64,000 nucleotides of DNA, from positions 2,418,001-2,482,000 of the forward strand of contig OY970337.1 of NCBI GenBank assembly GCA_963717475.1. Reading direction: 5' to 3'. This stretch comes from AC-32 sp963717475 (lineage in GTDB: Bacteria; Actinomycetota; Thermoleophilia; Gaiellales; Gaiellaceae). Within the stretch, counting starts at the first letter, position 1. Each line of letters starts with the position of its first letter. Made by a program: the position numbers and the translations under genes. The notes beneath the pieces were generated by a model. The model worked only from the letters and a program-made list of their open reading frames with translations. It was not told the origin of the DNA and did not search any database. Positions 34,420 to 44,054 of the stretch are shown here, in pieces.

Positions 34420-35313
34420 ATGAGCGGGGCCCGGAGGCTGATGCTGAGCGGGATCGGGCTGACCGCCTTGCTGGCCCTCGTGGCCGTCGCCAGCCGTGCG
34501 CACAAACCGGGCGGAGGCAGCGGAGCGGCCGCGGCTCACCCGCCGAAACTCCTCTGGGAGTACCTCGCGAGCATGCTGGTCGTCCTCTTCCCGGTCGTCG
34601 GGATACTGATGGTCTGGGCGCTCGCGACGAGCCGCCGCGAGAAGCTCCTCGCCGGCGAGCGGAACTGGCGGCGAACGGTCGCGCTGCTGCTCGCTTTGAT
34701 CCCCTTCCTCGCCGGCGCCTTCTACATCACTCACCACCTCCATCCCCGTGGGACGGGGCAGGCGGTCTCCATCCCCGCGACTCCAATCGGCAAGCCGGCG
34801 AAGGGGGGAAAGCGCCAGCCGAACCTGACACTCAAGCAGGCGCCGGAGGCGAAGTTCCAGTGGCCGGCGGCGGTCATCTTCGGTTCTCTGATCCTCGGCT
34901 TGGTGGTGACGGTTGTCGTCTCGATCTACTGGCGCCGCCTACACGGCGAGGCGTGGGCCGAGGAGGCGGCGCTGATGGAGGCCGTCGACGAGGTGCTCGC
35001 CGACTCGCTCGACGACCTCCGTGCGGAGCGCGACCCGCGGCGCGCGGTGATCCGCACCTGGGCGCGGATGGAGAGGACGTTCGCGGCCTACGGCGTCCCG
35101 CGCCAGGAGGCCGAGGCGCCGCAGGAGTACGTCGGGCGCGTCCTCGACCGGCTCGGCGTGAGCATCTTCTCGGTGCGGCGGCTGACCGATCTCTATTCCC
35201 GCGCGAAGTTCAGCCCGCACGAGATCGGCGTGGACATGAAAGACGAGGCGATCGACGCCCTGGTCGGGCTGCGCGCCGAGCTCGAGCACAAGGAGGGGGA
35301 GGAGGCAGCATGA
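34420..35313 (+). CDS. DUF4129-type membrane protein
   Basis: 297 residues with three membrane segments (LSGIGLTALLALVAV, YLASMLVVLFPVVGILMVWAL, FGSLILGLVVTVVVSIYW). The cytoplasmic C-terminal DUF4129 region contains IRTWARMERTFAAYGVPRQEAEAPQEYVGRVL. DUF4129 proteins are constant partners of MoxR and DUF58 genes, as here. ATG at 34420; ends by overlapping the next ATG. Function unknown, often linked to cell-surface or transglutaminase systems. Confidence 0.85.
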   Translation: MSGARRLMLSGIGLTALLALVAVASRAHKPGGGSGAAAAHPPKLLWEYLASMLVVLFPVVGILMVWALATSRREKLLAGERNWRRTVALLLALIPFLAGAFYITHHLHPRGTGQAVSIPATPIGKPAKGGKRQPNLTLKQAPEAKFQWPAAVIFGSLILGLVVTVVVSIYWRRLHGEAWAEEAALMEAVDEVLADSLDDLRAERDPRRAVIRTWARMERTFAAYGVPRQEAEAPQEYVGRVLDRLGVSIFSVRRLTDLYSRAKFSPHEIGVDMKDEAIDALVGLRAELEHKEGEEAA

Positions 35314-35824
35314 AGAGGTTGGTCATCGGGTTGGCGCTCGGCGCCGGGTTGGCGACCCTCGCACTGATCGTCGTCGCCGTGCTCCTGCCCGGGCGCCGGC
35401 CGCTCGAGGAGGACATCTACGTGCTCGTCGTCGGCGGGATGGCGGTCTTCGCGGCGGTGCTCGCGGCGCGGCGCGCCTACCCGCTTTCCGGCCGCTCCGC
35501 GATCGCGGAGGCGCTCGAGACCGAGCCGCGCAAGGCGGTGCCGCCGCCGGACCTCGAACGGACCGAGCGCGTGCTCTCGATGTCGACGAACGCGGCCTTC
35601 GACGTCCACTTCAGGCTGAGGCCGATCCTGCGCGAGATCGCGGAGCAGCGCCTGGCCGATCGCCGCGGCCTCACGCTCGACTCCGGCGACCGGCGCGTCC
35701 GCGAGGCTCTCGGCGACGAGGTGTGGGAGCTGGTGCGGCCCGAGCGCGAGGCGCCGTCACAGCGCTTCGGGCACGGGATCGCGCCCGAGCGCCTGCAGCG
35801 CGTGGTCGAGCGATTGGAGACGTT

Positions 35825-35828
<4 letters not shown>
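35310..35828 (+). CDS. Two-helix membrane protein of the MoxR operon
   Basis: 172 residues. Two helices (GLALGAGLATLALIVVAVLL, VLVVGGMAVFAAVLAARRA) precede a charged cytoplasmic domain (FRLRPILREIAEQRLADRRGLTL). Recurs between DUF4129 and MoxR genes in actinobacteria; no known activity. ATG overlaps the previous stop and the end overlaps the MoxR GTG. Confidence 0.75.
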
Positions 35829-36790
<962 letters not shown>

Positions 36791-36794
<4 letters not shown>

Positions 36795-38065
36795 AGCGGA
36801 CTGCGACGCCGAAGCTCGGCGCGTATGCCGCGCTCACCGGGATCGGCCTCGTGACCGCGCTCGTGCTGGGCCGGCCGGAGCTGGTCGCCCTGGCCGCGCC
36901 GTTCGCGGTGGTGCTGCTCTTCGGGCTGTCGCTCGAACGGACCCCCAGGGTCGATGCGTTCTTCGACCTCCTGGTCGCCGAGCGCGCGCTCCAGGGCGAG
37001 ACCGTGGAGGCCGAGCTCGAGCTCCGCTCGGACCGGGACGCGGGCCACGTTCAGGTGCTCCTCGACCTCCCGAACGGTCTCGTCGCGGAGTCGCCGAACC
37101 CGCAGCTCCTCCGGCTGGAGGCCAACGTCCGCCGAACGGTCGAGCTCGCGATCCACTGCCGCGACTGGGGCGCGTACCTGCCCGGCGACTTCGTCCTGCG
37201 CGAGCAGGATTCGTTCGGGCTCCTGGTCCACGAGACGGCAATCGAGCGCCGGCAGCCGCTCAAGGTCTATCCGCGCGCCGAGGAGCTCCGCCGCCTGCTG
37301 CGCCCGGTGGAGACCCGGGCGTTCGCGGGGACACAGGTCCCGCGCGCCCGGGGCGAGGGGATCGAGTTCGCCGACCTGCGGCCGTTCGTGCCCGGTGACC
37401 GCATCCGCCGGATCAACTGGCGCGCGACCGCTCGGCGCGGCGAGCCCTGGGTCACCGAGACGCATCCGGACAGGAACTCGGACGTCGTCATCTTCCTCGA
37501 CACCTTCCTCGAGGCGCGCTCCGAGGACGAGGGCACGCTCGACCGCGCCGTCGGCGCCGCCGCCTCGCTGGTGGAGCACTACCTCGGCGAGAAGGATCGC
37601 GTCGGGTTCGTCGCGTTCGGCGGGGTGACGAACTGGCTGACCGCCTCGAGCGGGATCGTGCAGGTCTACCGCGTCCTCGACTCGCTGCTCGACGCCGAGA
37701 TCTTCATGAGCTACGCGTGGAAGGACATCGACCTGATCCCGGTGCGCGCGCTGCCTCCGCACGCTCTTGTGATCGCTCTCTCGCCGCTGCTCGACGAGCG
37801 CGCGGTGCGCTCCCTGCTCGACCTGCGCGCCCGCGGATACGACCTCACGGTGATCGAGGTCTCGCCGGTTCCGTTCGCGTCGCCGGGGCGCTCCGAGCTC
37901 GACCGGCTCGCGCACCGGCTGTGGCTGCTGCGCCGCGAGGCTTTGCGCTCGCGCTACCTCCGGCTCGGCGTGCCGGTGGTCGAGTGGCGCGATGACGTCT
38001 CCCTGCAGGTTGCGCTCGAGGAGGTGAGGAGATTCAAGCGCCACGCCCGCGTAGCGCGCGTCTAG
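36791..38065 (+). CDS. DUF58 protein with vWA-like domain
   Basis: 424 residues. Two N-terminal membrane helices precede a beta domain, the DUF58 block (EFADLRPFVPGDRIRRINWRATAR) at about 195-218, and a vWA-like part (SDVVIFLDTFLEARSEDEGTLDRAV). The vWA segment lacks a perfect DxSxS: DTFLE. It is the likely client of MoxR. ATG overlaps the MoxR stop. Confidence 0.88.
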
Positions 38066-38568
38066 CGACCGCGTTCGTCTCGCTTGCCGCTGCGACGGCA
38101 TTCGCGGCCGGCGGCGCCCTGCAGTCGGACGACTACGAGCTGCTCGTGCTGGCGCTCGCAGCCGGCGGCCTGCTCTGGCTCTGCCTGGGGCTGGCCACGC
38201 GCTGGGGCGCCGCGCTCGCGACCGGCGTCGTCTTCCTCGGCGCCGAGCAGGCAGTGCGGCTCGCGACCGGGCCTGGAACGGTGGACGCGTGGACACCTGC
38301 CTACGCGGCCTGCCTGCTCTTCTCCACCGAGCTCGCGTGGTGGTCGGTCGAGCCGCGGGTTGCTTCTTGGTGGGAGCCTGCCGTGGTGCTCTGGAGGCTC
38401 GCCGCGATCGTCGGAATGTGCGCCGCGGCCGCGGTCGTGGCCGCGCTGGTCGTCCTCGCCGCCGGCGCGCCGCTTCGCGGAGGGATCGGGCTCGAGCTCG
38501 TCGGAGTGGCAGCCGCGTTCGCCGCCCTGGCCGTCGTCGCCGGTCTCGCTCGCGTCCGCGTCGGGTAG
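38062..38568 (+). CDS. Membrane protein at the end of the MoxR operon, start unusual
   Basis: About 168 residues with four to five hydrophobic segments (FVSLAAATAFAAGGAL, ELLVLALAAGGLLWLCLGLA, LWRLAAIVGMCAAAAVVAALVVLAAG, LELVGVAAAFAALAVVAGLA). The first canonical start is GTG 38146, which would cut the second helix. The frame is open from CTA 38062, which overlaps the DUF58 TAG, in the same relative position as normal ATGA overlaps. See findings. Function unknown. Confidence 0.62.
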   Translation, partial: LATAFVSLAAATAFAAGGALQSDDYELLVLALAAGGLLWLCLGLATRWGAALATGVVFLGAEQAVRLATGPGTVDAWTPAYAACLLFSTELAWWSVEPRVASWWEPAVVLWRLAAIVGMCAAAAVVAALVVLAAGAPLRGGIGLELVGVAAAFAALAVVAGLARVRVG

Positions 38569-38580
38569 ATTCGCGGCCTC

Positions 38581-39645
38581 ATGGCGGTTCTCCCTGCTGA
38601 GCGCGATCTCCGGCGCGTGATCGGCGACGGCGAGAGCGTTCCCGACGGCGAGGTCGAGGGGCTCTCCGACGACGACCTGCTCGAGCTGCACCGTTGGCTC
38701 GTCCTGCTCCGGACCTACGACGAGCGCTCCGTCGTCTACCACCGCCAGGGCCGGATCGGGACGTACGCGATCTTCTGGAACCACGAGGCGATGCAGGCCG
38801 GCTCGGTGTTCGCCCTCGAGCGCGAGGACTGGATCTTCCCGAGCTACCGCGAGTCGGCGATCGGGCTGCTGCGCGGAATGCCGGCCTCGACGGTGCTCTC
38901 GTGGTGGCGCGGCCACCCGACCGGCTGGTGGAACCCGCTCGACTGGAACGTCGCCTCGATCTGCGTCCCGATCGGGACGCACGTGCCGCACGCGGCGGGG
39001 CTCGCGTGGGGAAAGAAGCTGCGCGGCGAGCCTGCCTGCGCGATCGCGTACTTCGGCGACGGCGCGACGTCTGAGGGGTCGTTCCACGAGGGCGCCAACT
39101 TCGCGGCCGTGATGCGCGCGCCGCTCGTCCTCTTCTGCAACAACAACCAGTGGGCGATCTCGACGCCTCTGTCGGCCCAGACGGCGGCGGAGACACTGGC
39201 CGACAAGGCCGTCGGCTACGGAATGCCGGGCGTGCGCGTGGACGGCTGCGACGTGCTCGCGGTGTACGAGGCGACGCGCGAGGCCGTGGCGCGGGCTCGG
39301 GCCGGCGAAGGGCCGACTTTCATCGAGGCCGTTACCTACCGCACCGCGCCGCACGCGACTGCCGACGATCCGTCCGCGTACATCGACGCCGCGCGCGTGG
39401 AGGAGGAGAAGCGGCGCGAGTGCGTGGGGCGCTACGAGGCCTACCTGCGCCGCACGGGTCTCCTCTCGGACGAGGCAGCCGAGGCGGTTCGCGCGCAGGC
39501 GGCCGACCTGATGCGCGAGGGGATCGCCGCTGCCGAGGCGGAGCCGCCTGCCGACCCCGGACTCGTCTTCTCGCACGCATACGTCGACCCGCCGGCCTCG
39601 CTCGAGGACGACCTCGCCGAGCTGAAGAGGGTTTTGGGTGGCTGA
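38581..39645 (+). CDS. 2-oxoacid dehydrogenase E1 component, alpha subunit
   Basis: 354 residues. The thiamine-diphosphate motif GDGATSEGSFHEGANFAAVM...NNN is complete, and RTAPHATADDPSAY carries the conserved phospho-loop-like region. It is the alpha chain of pyruvate or branched-chain 2-oxoacid dehydrogenase, which decarboxylates the 2-oxoacid and passes the acyl group to E2. The shape of the phospho-loop and lack of an aceE-type single chain favour the branched-chain/BCKDH or Gram-positive PDH type. ATG at 38581; overlaps the beta gene by 8 bp. Confidence 0.93.
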   Translation: MAVLPAERDLRRVIGDGESVPDGEVEGLSDDDLLELHRWLVLLRTYDERSVVYHRQGRIGTYAIFWNHEAMQAGSVFALEREDWIFPSYRESAIGLLRGMPASTVLSWWRGHPTGWWNPLDWNVASICVPIGTHVPHAAGLAWGKKLRGEPACAIAYFGDGATSEGSFHEGANFAAVMRAPLVLFCNNNQWAISTPLSAQTAAETLADKAVGYGMPGVRVDGCDVLAVYEATREAVARARAGEGPTFIEAVTYRTAPHATADDPSAYIDAARVEEEKRRECVGRYEAYLRRTGLLSDEAAEAVRAQAADLMREGIAAAEAEPPADPGLVFSHAYVDPPASLEDDLAELKRVLGG

Positions 39646-40612
39646 GCTCACGCTCGTCGAAGCCGTCAACGACGCGTTCCACGTCGAGCTCGACCGCGAC
39701 CCGAACGTGATGGTCATGGGCGAGGACGTCGGCCGCGCCGGCGGCGTCTTCCGCGCGACCGCCGGGCTGCGCGACCGCTTCGGGCCGGAGCGCTGCGTCG
39801 ACACGCCGCTCGCCGAGGCGGGGATCCTCGGCTCTGCAGTGGGTCTCTGCATGGCAGGCTGGCGGCCGGTCTGCGAGATGCAGTACGACGCGTTCTCGTA
39901 CCCCTGTCTCGACCAGCTGATCACGCACGTCGGGCGCTATCACTGGCGGACCGGCGGAAAGATGGAGTTCCCGCTCGTCGTGCGGATGCCGTACGGCGGG
40001 GGCGTGCGCGCCCCTGAGCTCCACGACGACTCGCCGGAGGCGTACTACGTCCACACGCCGGGCGTGAAGGTCGCGATCCCGGCGACGCCCGCGGACGCGA
40101 AGGGGCTCCTGGCGGCGGCGATCCGCGATCCGGATCCGGTCGTCGTGCTCGAGCCGAAGCTGCACTACCGGACGATGCGCGGCGAGGTGCCGGAGGGCGA
40201 GCACGTCGTCCCTCTGGGCGAGGCGCGGATCGCGCGCGAGGGCTCCGACGTGACGCTCGTCGCCTACGGCTCAATGGTGCCGCTGGCCGAGCAGGCCGCT
40301 GAGAAGCTGGACGGCGAGGCGTCGGCGGAGGTGCTCGACCTGCGCAGCCTGAAGCCTTTGGACGAGGACGCGCTGCTGGAGTCGGCAGCGAAGACCGGCC
40401 GCGTCGTGATCGTCCAGGAGGCGCCTCGCGTGGCGGGCTACGGGGCCGAGCTGGCAGCGATCCTGGCCGAGAAGGCGATGCTCGACCTGCGCGCGCCGGT
40501 CGTCCGCGTGACGGGCTACGACGTCCCGTATCCGTACTGGCAGATCGAGGACGCCTACATGCCGTCGGTCGAGCGCGTCTTGGACGCCGTGCGGAAGCTG
40601 CTGGAGTTCTGA
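39638..40612 (+). CDS. 2-oxoacid dehydrogenase E1 component, beta subunit
   Basis: 324 residues. MGEDVGRAGGVFRATAGLRDRFG, DTPLAEAGILGSAVGL and MQYDAFSYPCLDQLITH are the diagnostic blocks; the C-terminal transketolase-like domain (EVLDLRSLKPLDEDAL) is intact. Pairs with the alpha subunit. GTG at 39638. It is followed at once by a secreted-protein gene rather than by E2. Confidence 0.94.
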   Translation: MAELTLVEAVNDAFHVELDRDPNVMVMGEDVGRAGGVFRATAGLRDRFGPERCVDTPLAEAGILGSAVGLCMAGWRPVCEMQYDAFSYPCLDQLITHVGRYHWRTGGKMEFPLVVRMPYGGGVRAPELHDDSPEAYYVHTPGVKVAIPATPADAKGLLAAAIRDPDPVVVLEPKLHYRTMRGEVPEGEHVVPLGEARIAREGSDVTLVAYGSMVPLAEQAAEKLDGEASAEVLDLRSLKPLDEDALLESAAKTGRVVIVQEAPRVAGYGAELAAILAEKAMLDLRAPVVRVTGYDVPYPYWQIEDAYMPSVERVLDAVRKLLEF

Positions 40613-40613
40613 G

Positions 40614-41120
40614 ATGCGCGCTGCGCTGGTTTTCGGAAGCCTCGCCCTGGCGGCACTCGTACTCTCTTCGGCAAACGCCGGCGTTGCGAGGACAAGGGCG
40701 TGCACGGCAAAAGACCTGCGCGGAGAGGGGATGCTCCAGGGCGCGACCGGCTCGATGGCAGGCGCGATCCGAGTCCGGAACGTCTCGCATTCGGCGTGCC
40801 GTATCGGCGGGCGCCCCGGGGTCGCAATCTTCGACCGGAGCGGGAAGCTGCTGCGGACGAAGCAGAAGCCGATCGAGGCGAGGACGATCGGGGAGCGAGT
40901 CGCGAGAGTCGTAGGCGCCGGCCGGCGCGTGGAGCTCGATCTCTGGTGGAGCCAGTGGTGCGGGGCCTGGCCGCGTGGTGTCTTCGTTCGGAAGCTCGTC
41001 CTGCACGTGCGGCTGACCACCGGTCGGAGGGTGCGGTTCGGGGTCACGACCGGACGCCCGCGTTGCGACCAGCACACCGGGTCGACCCTCGGCGTCTCGC
41101 CGTTCGGGACACTGCCGTAA
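40614..41120 (+). CDS. Secreted DUF4232-like protein
   Basis: 168 residues. A signal peptide (ALVFGSLALAALVLSSANAG) precedes a beta-sandwich with the DUF4232 pattern: CTAKDLRGEGMLQGATGSMAGAIRVRNVSHSACRIGGRPGV, that is C-x-x-x-L, GATGS and a second Cys. DUF4232 proteins are exported and of unknown role. Begins 2 bp after the E1 beta stop, so it sits in the dehydrogenase operon. Confidence 0.82.
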   Translation: MRAALVFGSLALAALVLSSANAGVARTRACTAKDLRGEGMLQGATGSMAGAIRVRNVSHSACRIGGRPGVAIFDRSGKLLRTKQKPIEARTIGERVARVVGAGRRVELDLWWSQWCGAWPRGVFVRKLVLHVRLTTGRRVRFGVTTGRPRCDQHTGSTLGVSPFGTLP

Positions 41121-41752
41121 GCGCTCTGACGCTCTCACCGCCCTACCGGATCGAGACCGAGCGTCTGGTCGTGCGCTGCTGGGAGCCGCGCGATGCCGGC
41201 GCGGTCAAGGAGGCGGTCGACTCGTCGCTCGCGCACCTGCGGCCGTGGTTGCCCTGGGCCCATGAGGAGCCGCAGACACTGGAGCAGAAGGTGGAGCTGC
41301 TGCGGCAGTTTCGGGGGCGGTTCGACCTCGGTCAGGACTTCGTTTACGGGATCCTGTCGGCCGACGAGTCGGAGGCGATCGGCGGCACGGGCCTGCACAC
41401 ACGGCGCGGCGACGGCACGTTCGAGATCGGCTACTGGATTCGCGAAAGCCGTGCCGGCCAGGGGTTCTGTACCGAGGCCGTGGCGGCGCTGACGCGCGTC
41501 GGCTTCGAGCTCTGCGGGATCGACCGGATCGAGATTCGCGTCGATCCTGGAAACGGCGCGTCGCTCGCGATTCCGCGCAAGCTCGGCTTCGTGGAGGAGG
41601 GGACGCTGCGCGGGATCCTGCACGCGCCGGACGGGACGCCGATGCGGAACGACGGCATCGTGTTCGCGCTCATGCAAGGGGAGCTCGAGCGGTCGCCTGC
41701 GGCCGGAGCTCGATTCCGTGCGTTCGACGCGGCGGGCAACCAGGTGGCGTGA
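41117..41752 (+). CDS. RimJ/RimL-type GNAT acetyltransferase, start unusual
   Basis: About 211 residues. PYRIETERLVVRCWEPRDAGAVKEAV opens the domain, and FEIGYWIRESRAGQGFCTEAVAALTRVGF carries the acetyl-CoA loop. RIEIRVDPGNGASLAIPRKLGFVEEGTLRG closes it. Such enzymes acetylate protein N-termini or small molecules. No canonical start lies near the expected N-terminus; a GTA at 41117 overlaps the preceding TAA in the position where GTGA would normally sit. The 3' end overlaps the HIRAN gene as GTGA. Confidence 0.85.
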   Translation, partial: VSALTLSPPYRIETERLVVRCWEPRDAGAVKEAVDSSLAHLRPWLPWAHEEPQTLEQKVELLRQFRGRFDLGQDFVYGILSADESEAIGGTGLHTRRGDGTFEIGYWIRESRAGQGFCTEAVAALTRVGFELCGIDRIEIRVDPGNGASLAIPRKLGFVEEGTLRGILHAPDGTPMRNDGIVFALMQGELERSPAAGARFRAFDAAGNQVA

Positions 41753-42138
41753 GCCAGGAGCGCCTGCGTCTGATCCTGGAGCGGGCGGAGTCGGGCTTCT
41801 ATCTGCGCGACGCGGCGACCGGAGAGCGTGTGCGCTGGGAGGACCCACGCGTTCGTGTCGTGCCGGTCGCGGGGGTCTCCTACCGGCCCGAGGCCCTGTC
41901 GGATACGTCGTTCGATCCGGGCAACCGGCTCGCGCTCGTCCCGGAGCCTGAGAACGAGCACGACCCGAACGCAGTCGGGATCTGGAACGAGGAGCGCACG
42001 CTGCAGGCCGGGTACGTCCCGCGTGACCTCGCGCCGGAGCTGCAAGGGGACGAGCAGGCGGTCTCGCTCTGGCGCGTCGAGGGCGGCTTGAGGGTACTGG
42101 TCGTGCCGCACGACGCCTGGGTCGGGCGGCCCCGGTAG
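41749..42138 (+). CDS. Stand-alone HIRAN-domain protein
   Basis: 129 residues. Residues about 35-105 form a HIRAN domain: VVPVAGVSYRPEALSD, then RLALVPEPENEHDPNAVGIWNE and AGYVPRDLAPEL, the conserved NEHDPNAV block being diagnostic. HIRAN domains recognise 3' single-stranded DNA ends in helicases such as HLTF and Rad5; here the domain stands alone. GTG at 41749. Its presence inside a 2-oxoacid dehydrogenase operon is odd. Confidence 0.88.
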   Translation: MSQERLRLILERAESGFYLRDAATGERVRWEDPRVRVVPVAGVSYRPEALSDTSFDPGNRLALVPEPENEHDPNAVGIWNEERTLQAGYVPRDLAPELQGDEQAVSLWRVEGGLRVLVVPHDAWVGRPR

Positions 42139-42149
42139 ATTCCGCCGCC

Positions 42150-43269
42150 GTGGCGTACGAGTTCAAGCTGCCTGACCTCGGCGAGGGCCTGACCGAAGGG
42201 GAGATCGCCCGCTGGCTCGTGTCCGAGGGGCAGGAGGTCGCGGAGGACGACCCGCTCGTCGAGATCCAGACGGACAAGACGACGGTCGAGATCCCCTCGC
42301 CCGCGGCCGGCAAGGTCGCGCGGATCCTGGTCGAGGAAGGCCAGGTCGTCCCGGTCGGAACCGTCCTGGTCGTGATCGGCGAGGACGTGACCGCCCCGGC
42401 CGAAGACGAGCAGCCGCGCGCCGAGCCCGCCCCGTCCGTTTCGGACAGGTCCCAGGGACAGTCCCTCGGCCGGGGCCAAAGCGGGCGCGTGCGGGCGACG
42501 CCGCTCGTTCGGCGCATGGCAGAAGAGCTGGGAGTCGACCTTTCCTCCATCGAGCCGACCGGTCCCGCAGGGGAGGGTGACCGAAGAGGACGTGCGCGGC
42601 GCGGCCACGGACGGGGGACTGTCCCCCGGACGCGGCCAGGAGGGACGGCGCGAGCCCCTTCGCGGCGTCCGCCGCCTCGTCGCCGAGCACATGGCCCGCG
42701 CGCACCGGGAGGTGCCGCCGGTCACGTGGGTCGAGGAGTGCGACTTCACGAACGTCGACCTCAAGCAGCTCGTCCCGCTCGTGCTGAAGGCCGTCGCCGA
42801 GAGCCTGAAGGAGTTCCCCGAAATGAACGCGCGGCTGGAGGGCGACGAGATCGTCTACCTCGACCGCTACGACCTCGGCATCGCCGTCCAGACCGAGCAG
42901 GGCCTCGTCGTCCCCGTCGTGCGCGCGGTCGACGAGCGCAGCCCGGACGAGCTCGCGCAGGAGGTCGAGCGCCTCGCGGAGCAAGCGCGAGCCGGGAAGC
43001 TCAAGCCCGAGGAGCTCCGCGGCTCGACGTTCACGGTCACGAGCGCCGGCAAGCTCGGCGGCCTGCTGACGACGCCGATCGTGAACCACCCCGAGGTCGC
43101 GATCCTGAGCGTCGGCCGCATCGCCGAACGGCCTGTCGTCCGCGACGGCAAGGTCGAGCCCGGCCGCACCGGCTACATCGCGATCACCTTCGACCACCGC
43201 GTGATCGACGGCGCGCGCGCAGCCGAGTTCGGCGTCGCGGTCATCCGGCGGCTCGAGGCCGGCGGCTAG
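42150..43269 (+). CDS. 2-oxoacid dehydrogenase E2 (dihydrolipoyl acyltransferase), frameshifted
   Basis: About 372 residues after rejoining. A single lipoyl domain covers 1-78 with lipoyl Lys43 in EIQTDKTTVEI. The subunit-binding domain is at about 113-148 (RVRATPLVRRMAEELGVDL). The catalytic domain has FTVTSAGKLGG and the active-site HRVIDGARAAEF. The frame changes at a GGGG run near 42570-42573 (GPAG to RVTEEDV) by one extra base. The linker regions carry two small perfect palindromes. GTG at 42150. Works with the E1 genes upstream; no E3 gene is in the window. Confidence 0.9.
42454..42466. repeat. Small odd-length palindrome, copy 1
   Basis: AGGGAC-A-GTCCCT inside the E2 linker; a GTCCG-TTT-CGGAC hairpin lies just before it at 42434-42446. 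Related to the copies at 42612 and 55172. Confidence 0.5.
42612..42628. repeat. Small odd-length palindrome, copy 2
   Basis: CGGGGGAC-T-GTCCCCCG, 8-bp arms, 146 bp after copy 1, also within E2 linker coding sequence. Confidence 0.5.
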
Positions 43270-43562
43270 GCGGCTGCCAACCCGTCCAGGTGCTGCTCGA
43301 GCAGCTGGTCGATCCGCGGCGCGCTGACGCGACCCTCGAGCCGCCCGACCACGCGCTTGTCCTTGACCAGGACGAGTGTGGGCACGGTCTCGACCTGGAA
43401 GCGCTCGGCGAGGTCGGTCTGCTCGTCGATGTCGATCTCACGCACCTTCAGGCGCGAGCGCTCCTTGCGCGCAACGTGCGCGATCAGGCTCTCCATGCGC
43501 CGTGCGGGGCCTGAGCGAGCGTTGCGGAAGAAGACGAGGAGTGGGCGGCGGTCGGTCTCCAT
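43266..43562 (-). CDS. Thioredoxin-fold protein lacking the CxxC pair
   Basis: 98 residues with thioredoxin order: LLVFFRNARSGPARRMESLIAHVA, LKVREIDIDEQTDLAERFQVETVPTLVLVKDKRVVGRL, including the cis-Pro in VPT. The WCGPC site is replaced by RSGPA, so both redox cysteines are absent (Ser17, Ala20). It cannot do dithiol exchange and may bind or chaperone instead. Convergent with the E2 gene, overlapping by 4 bp. ATG at 43562. Confidence 0.78.
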   Translation of the reverse strand: METDRRPLLVFFRNARSGPARRMESLIAHVARKERSRLKVREIDIDEQTDLAERFQVETVPTLVLVKDKRVVGRLEGRVSAPRIDQLLEQHLDGLAAA

Positions 43563-43634
43563 CGCGACCCTGTTTTACCCTGCAACTAGGCACGTAAACG
43601 CTGGTCGAAGAACCGCGTCTAGACTCCGGGCGGG

Positions 43635-44054
43635 ATGTGGGAGTGGTATCGAATCGGCCTCTCGCTGGGCCTCGGAATCGCCGTTGGGCTGCTCCTCTGC
43701 GGGCTCTTCGCGCCGCGGCGGGTGCTCGTCGTTGTGGTCGCGCTCGGCGCCGCGGCGGCAGGTTTCGGGGTCGGCTGGCTGATCGGCGGCTGGCACGAGG
43801 CGATCGCCGGCGCGGCCGGAGGCGTGCTCTCCACGCTCGTCTGCGGCCCGGTTGTGAGCCGGACGCTCGAAGGCGGCGGAACCAGGAGCGGCAACGCCGT
43901 CATCTTCCTCGCGGCCGCGGTGGCCTTTGCAGGCATCGCCCTGATTCCGTTCCTCGGCTACCTCGAGGCGGCAGCCGTCCCGGCGCTCGCCCATCGAGCG
44001 CGCCGCCGCCCGCCGCGCCGCTACGCGGGCCTGCGCACGCTCGCGCGCGACTAG
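43635..44054 (+). CDS. Small membrane protein, unknown
   Basis: 139 residues with four glycine-rich helices (GLSLGLGIAVGLLLCGLF, LVVVVALGAAAAGFGVGWLIGG, AIAGAAGGVLSTLVCGPVV, AVIFLAAAVAFAGIALIPFLGYL) and an Arg-rich tail. No family recognised. Its TAG overlaps the next GTG (TAGTG). Confidence 0.68.
   Translation: MWEWYRIGLSLGLGIAVGLLLCGLFAPRRVLVVVVALGAAAAGFGVGWLIGGWHEAIAGAAGGVLSTLVCGPVVSRTLEGGGTRSGNAVIFLAAAVAFAGIALIPFLGYLEAAAVPALAHRARRRPPRRYAGLRTLARD

Noticed and set aside
38062..39924. 620-codon minus-strand open frame opposite E1 alpha
   Set aside because: Antisense shadow; the plus strand has an intact thiamine-diphosphate enzyme.
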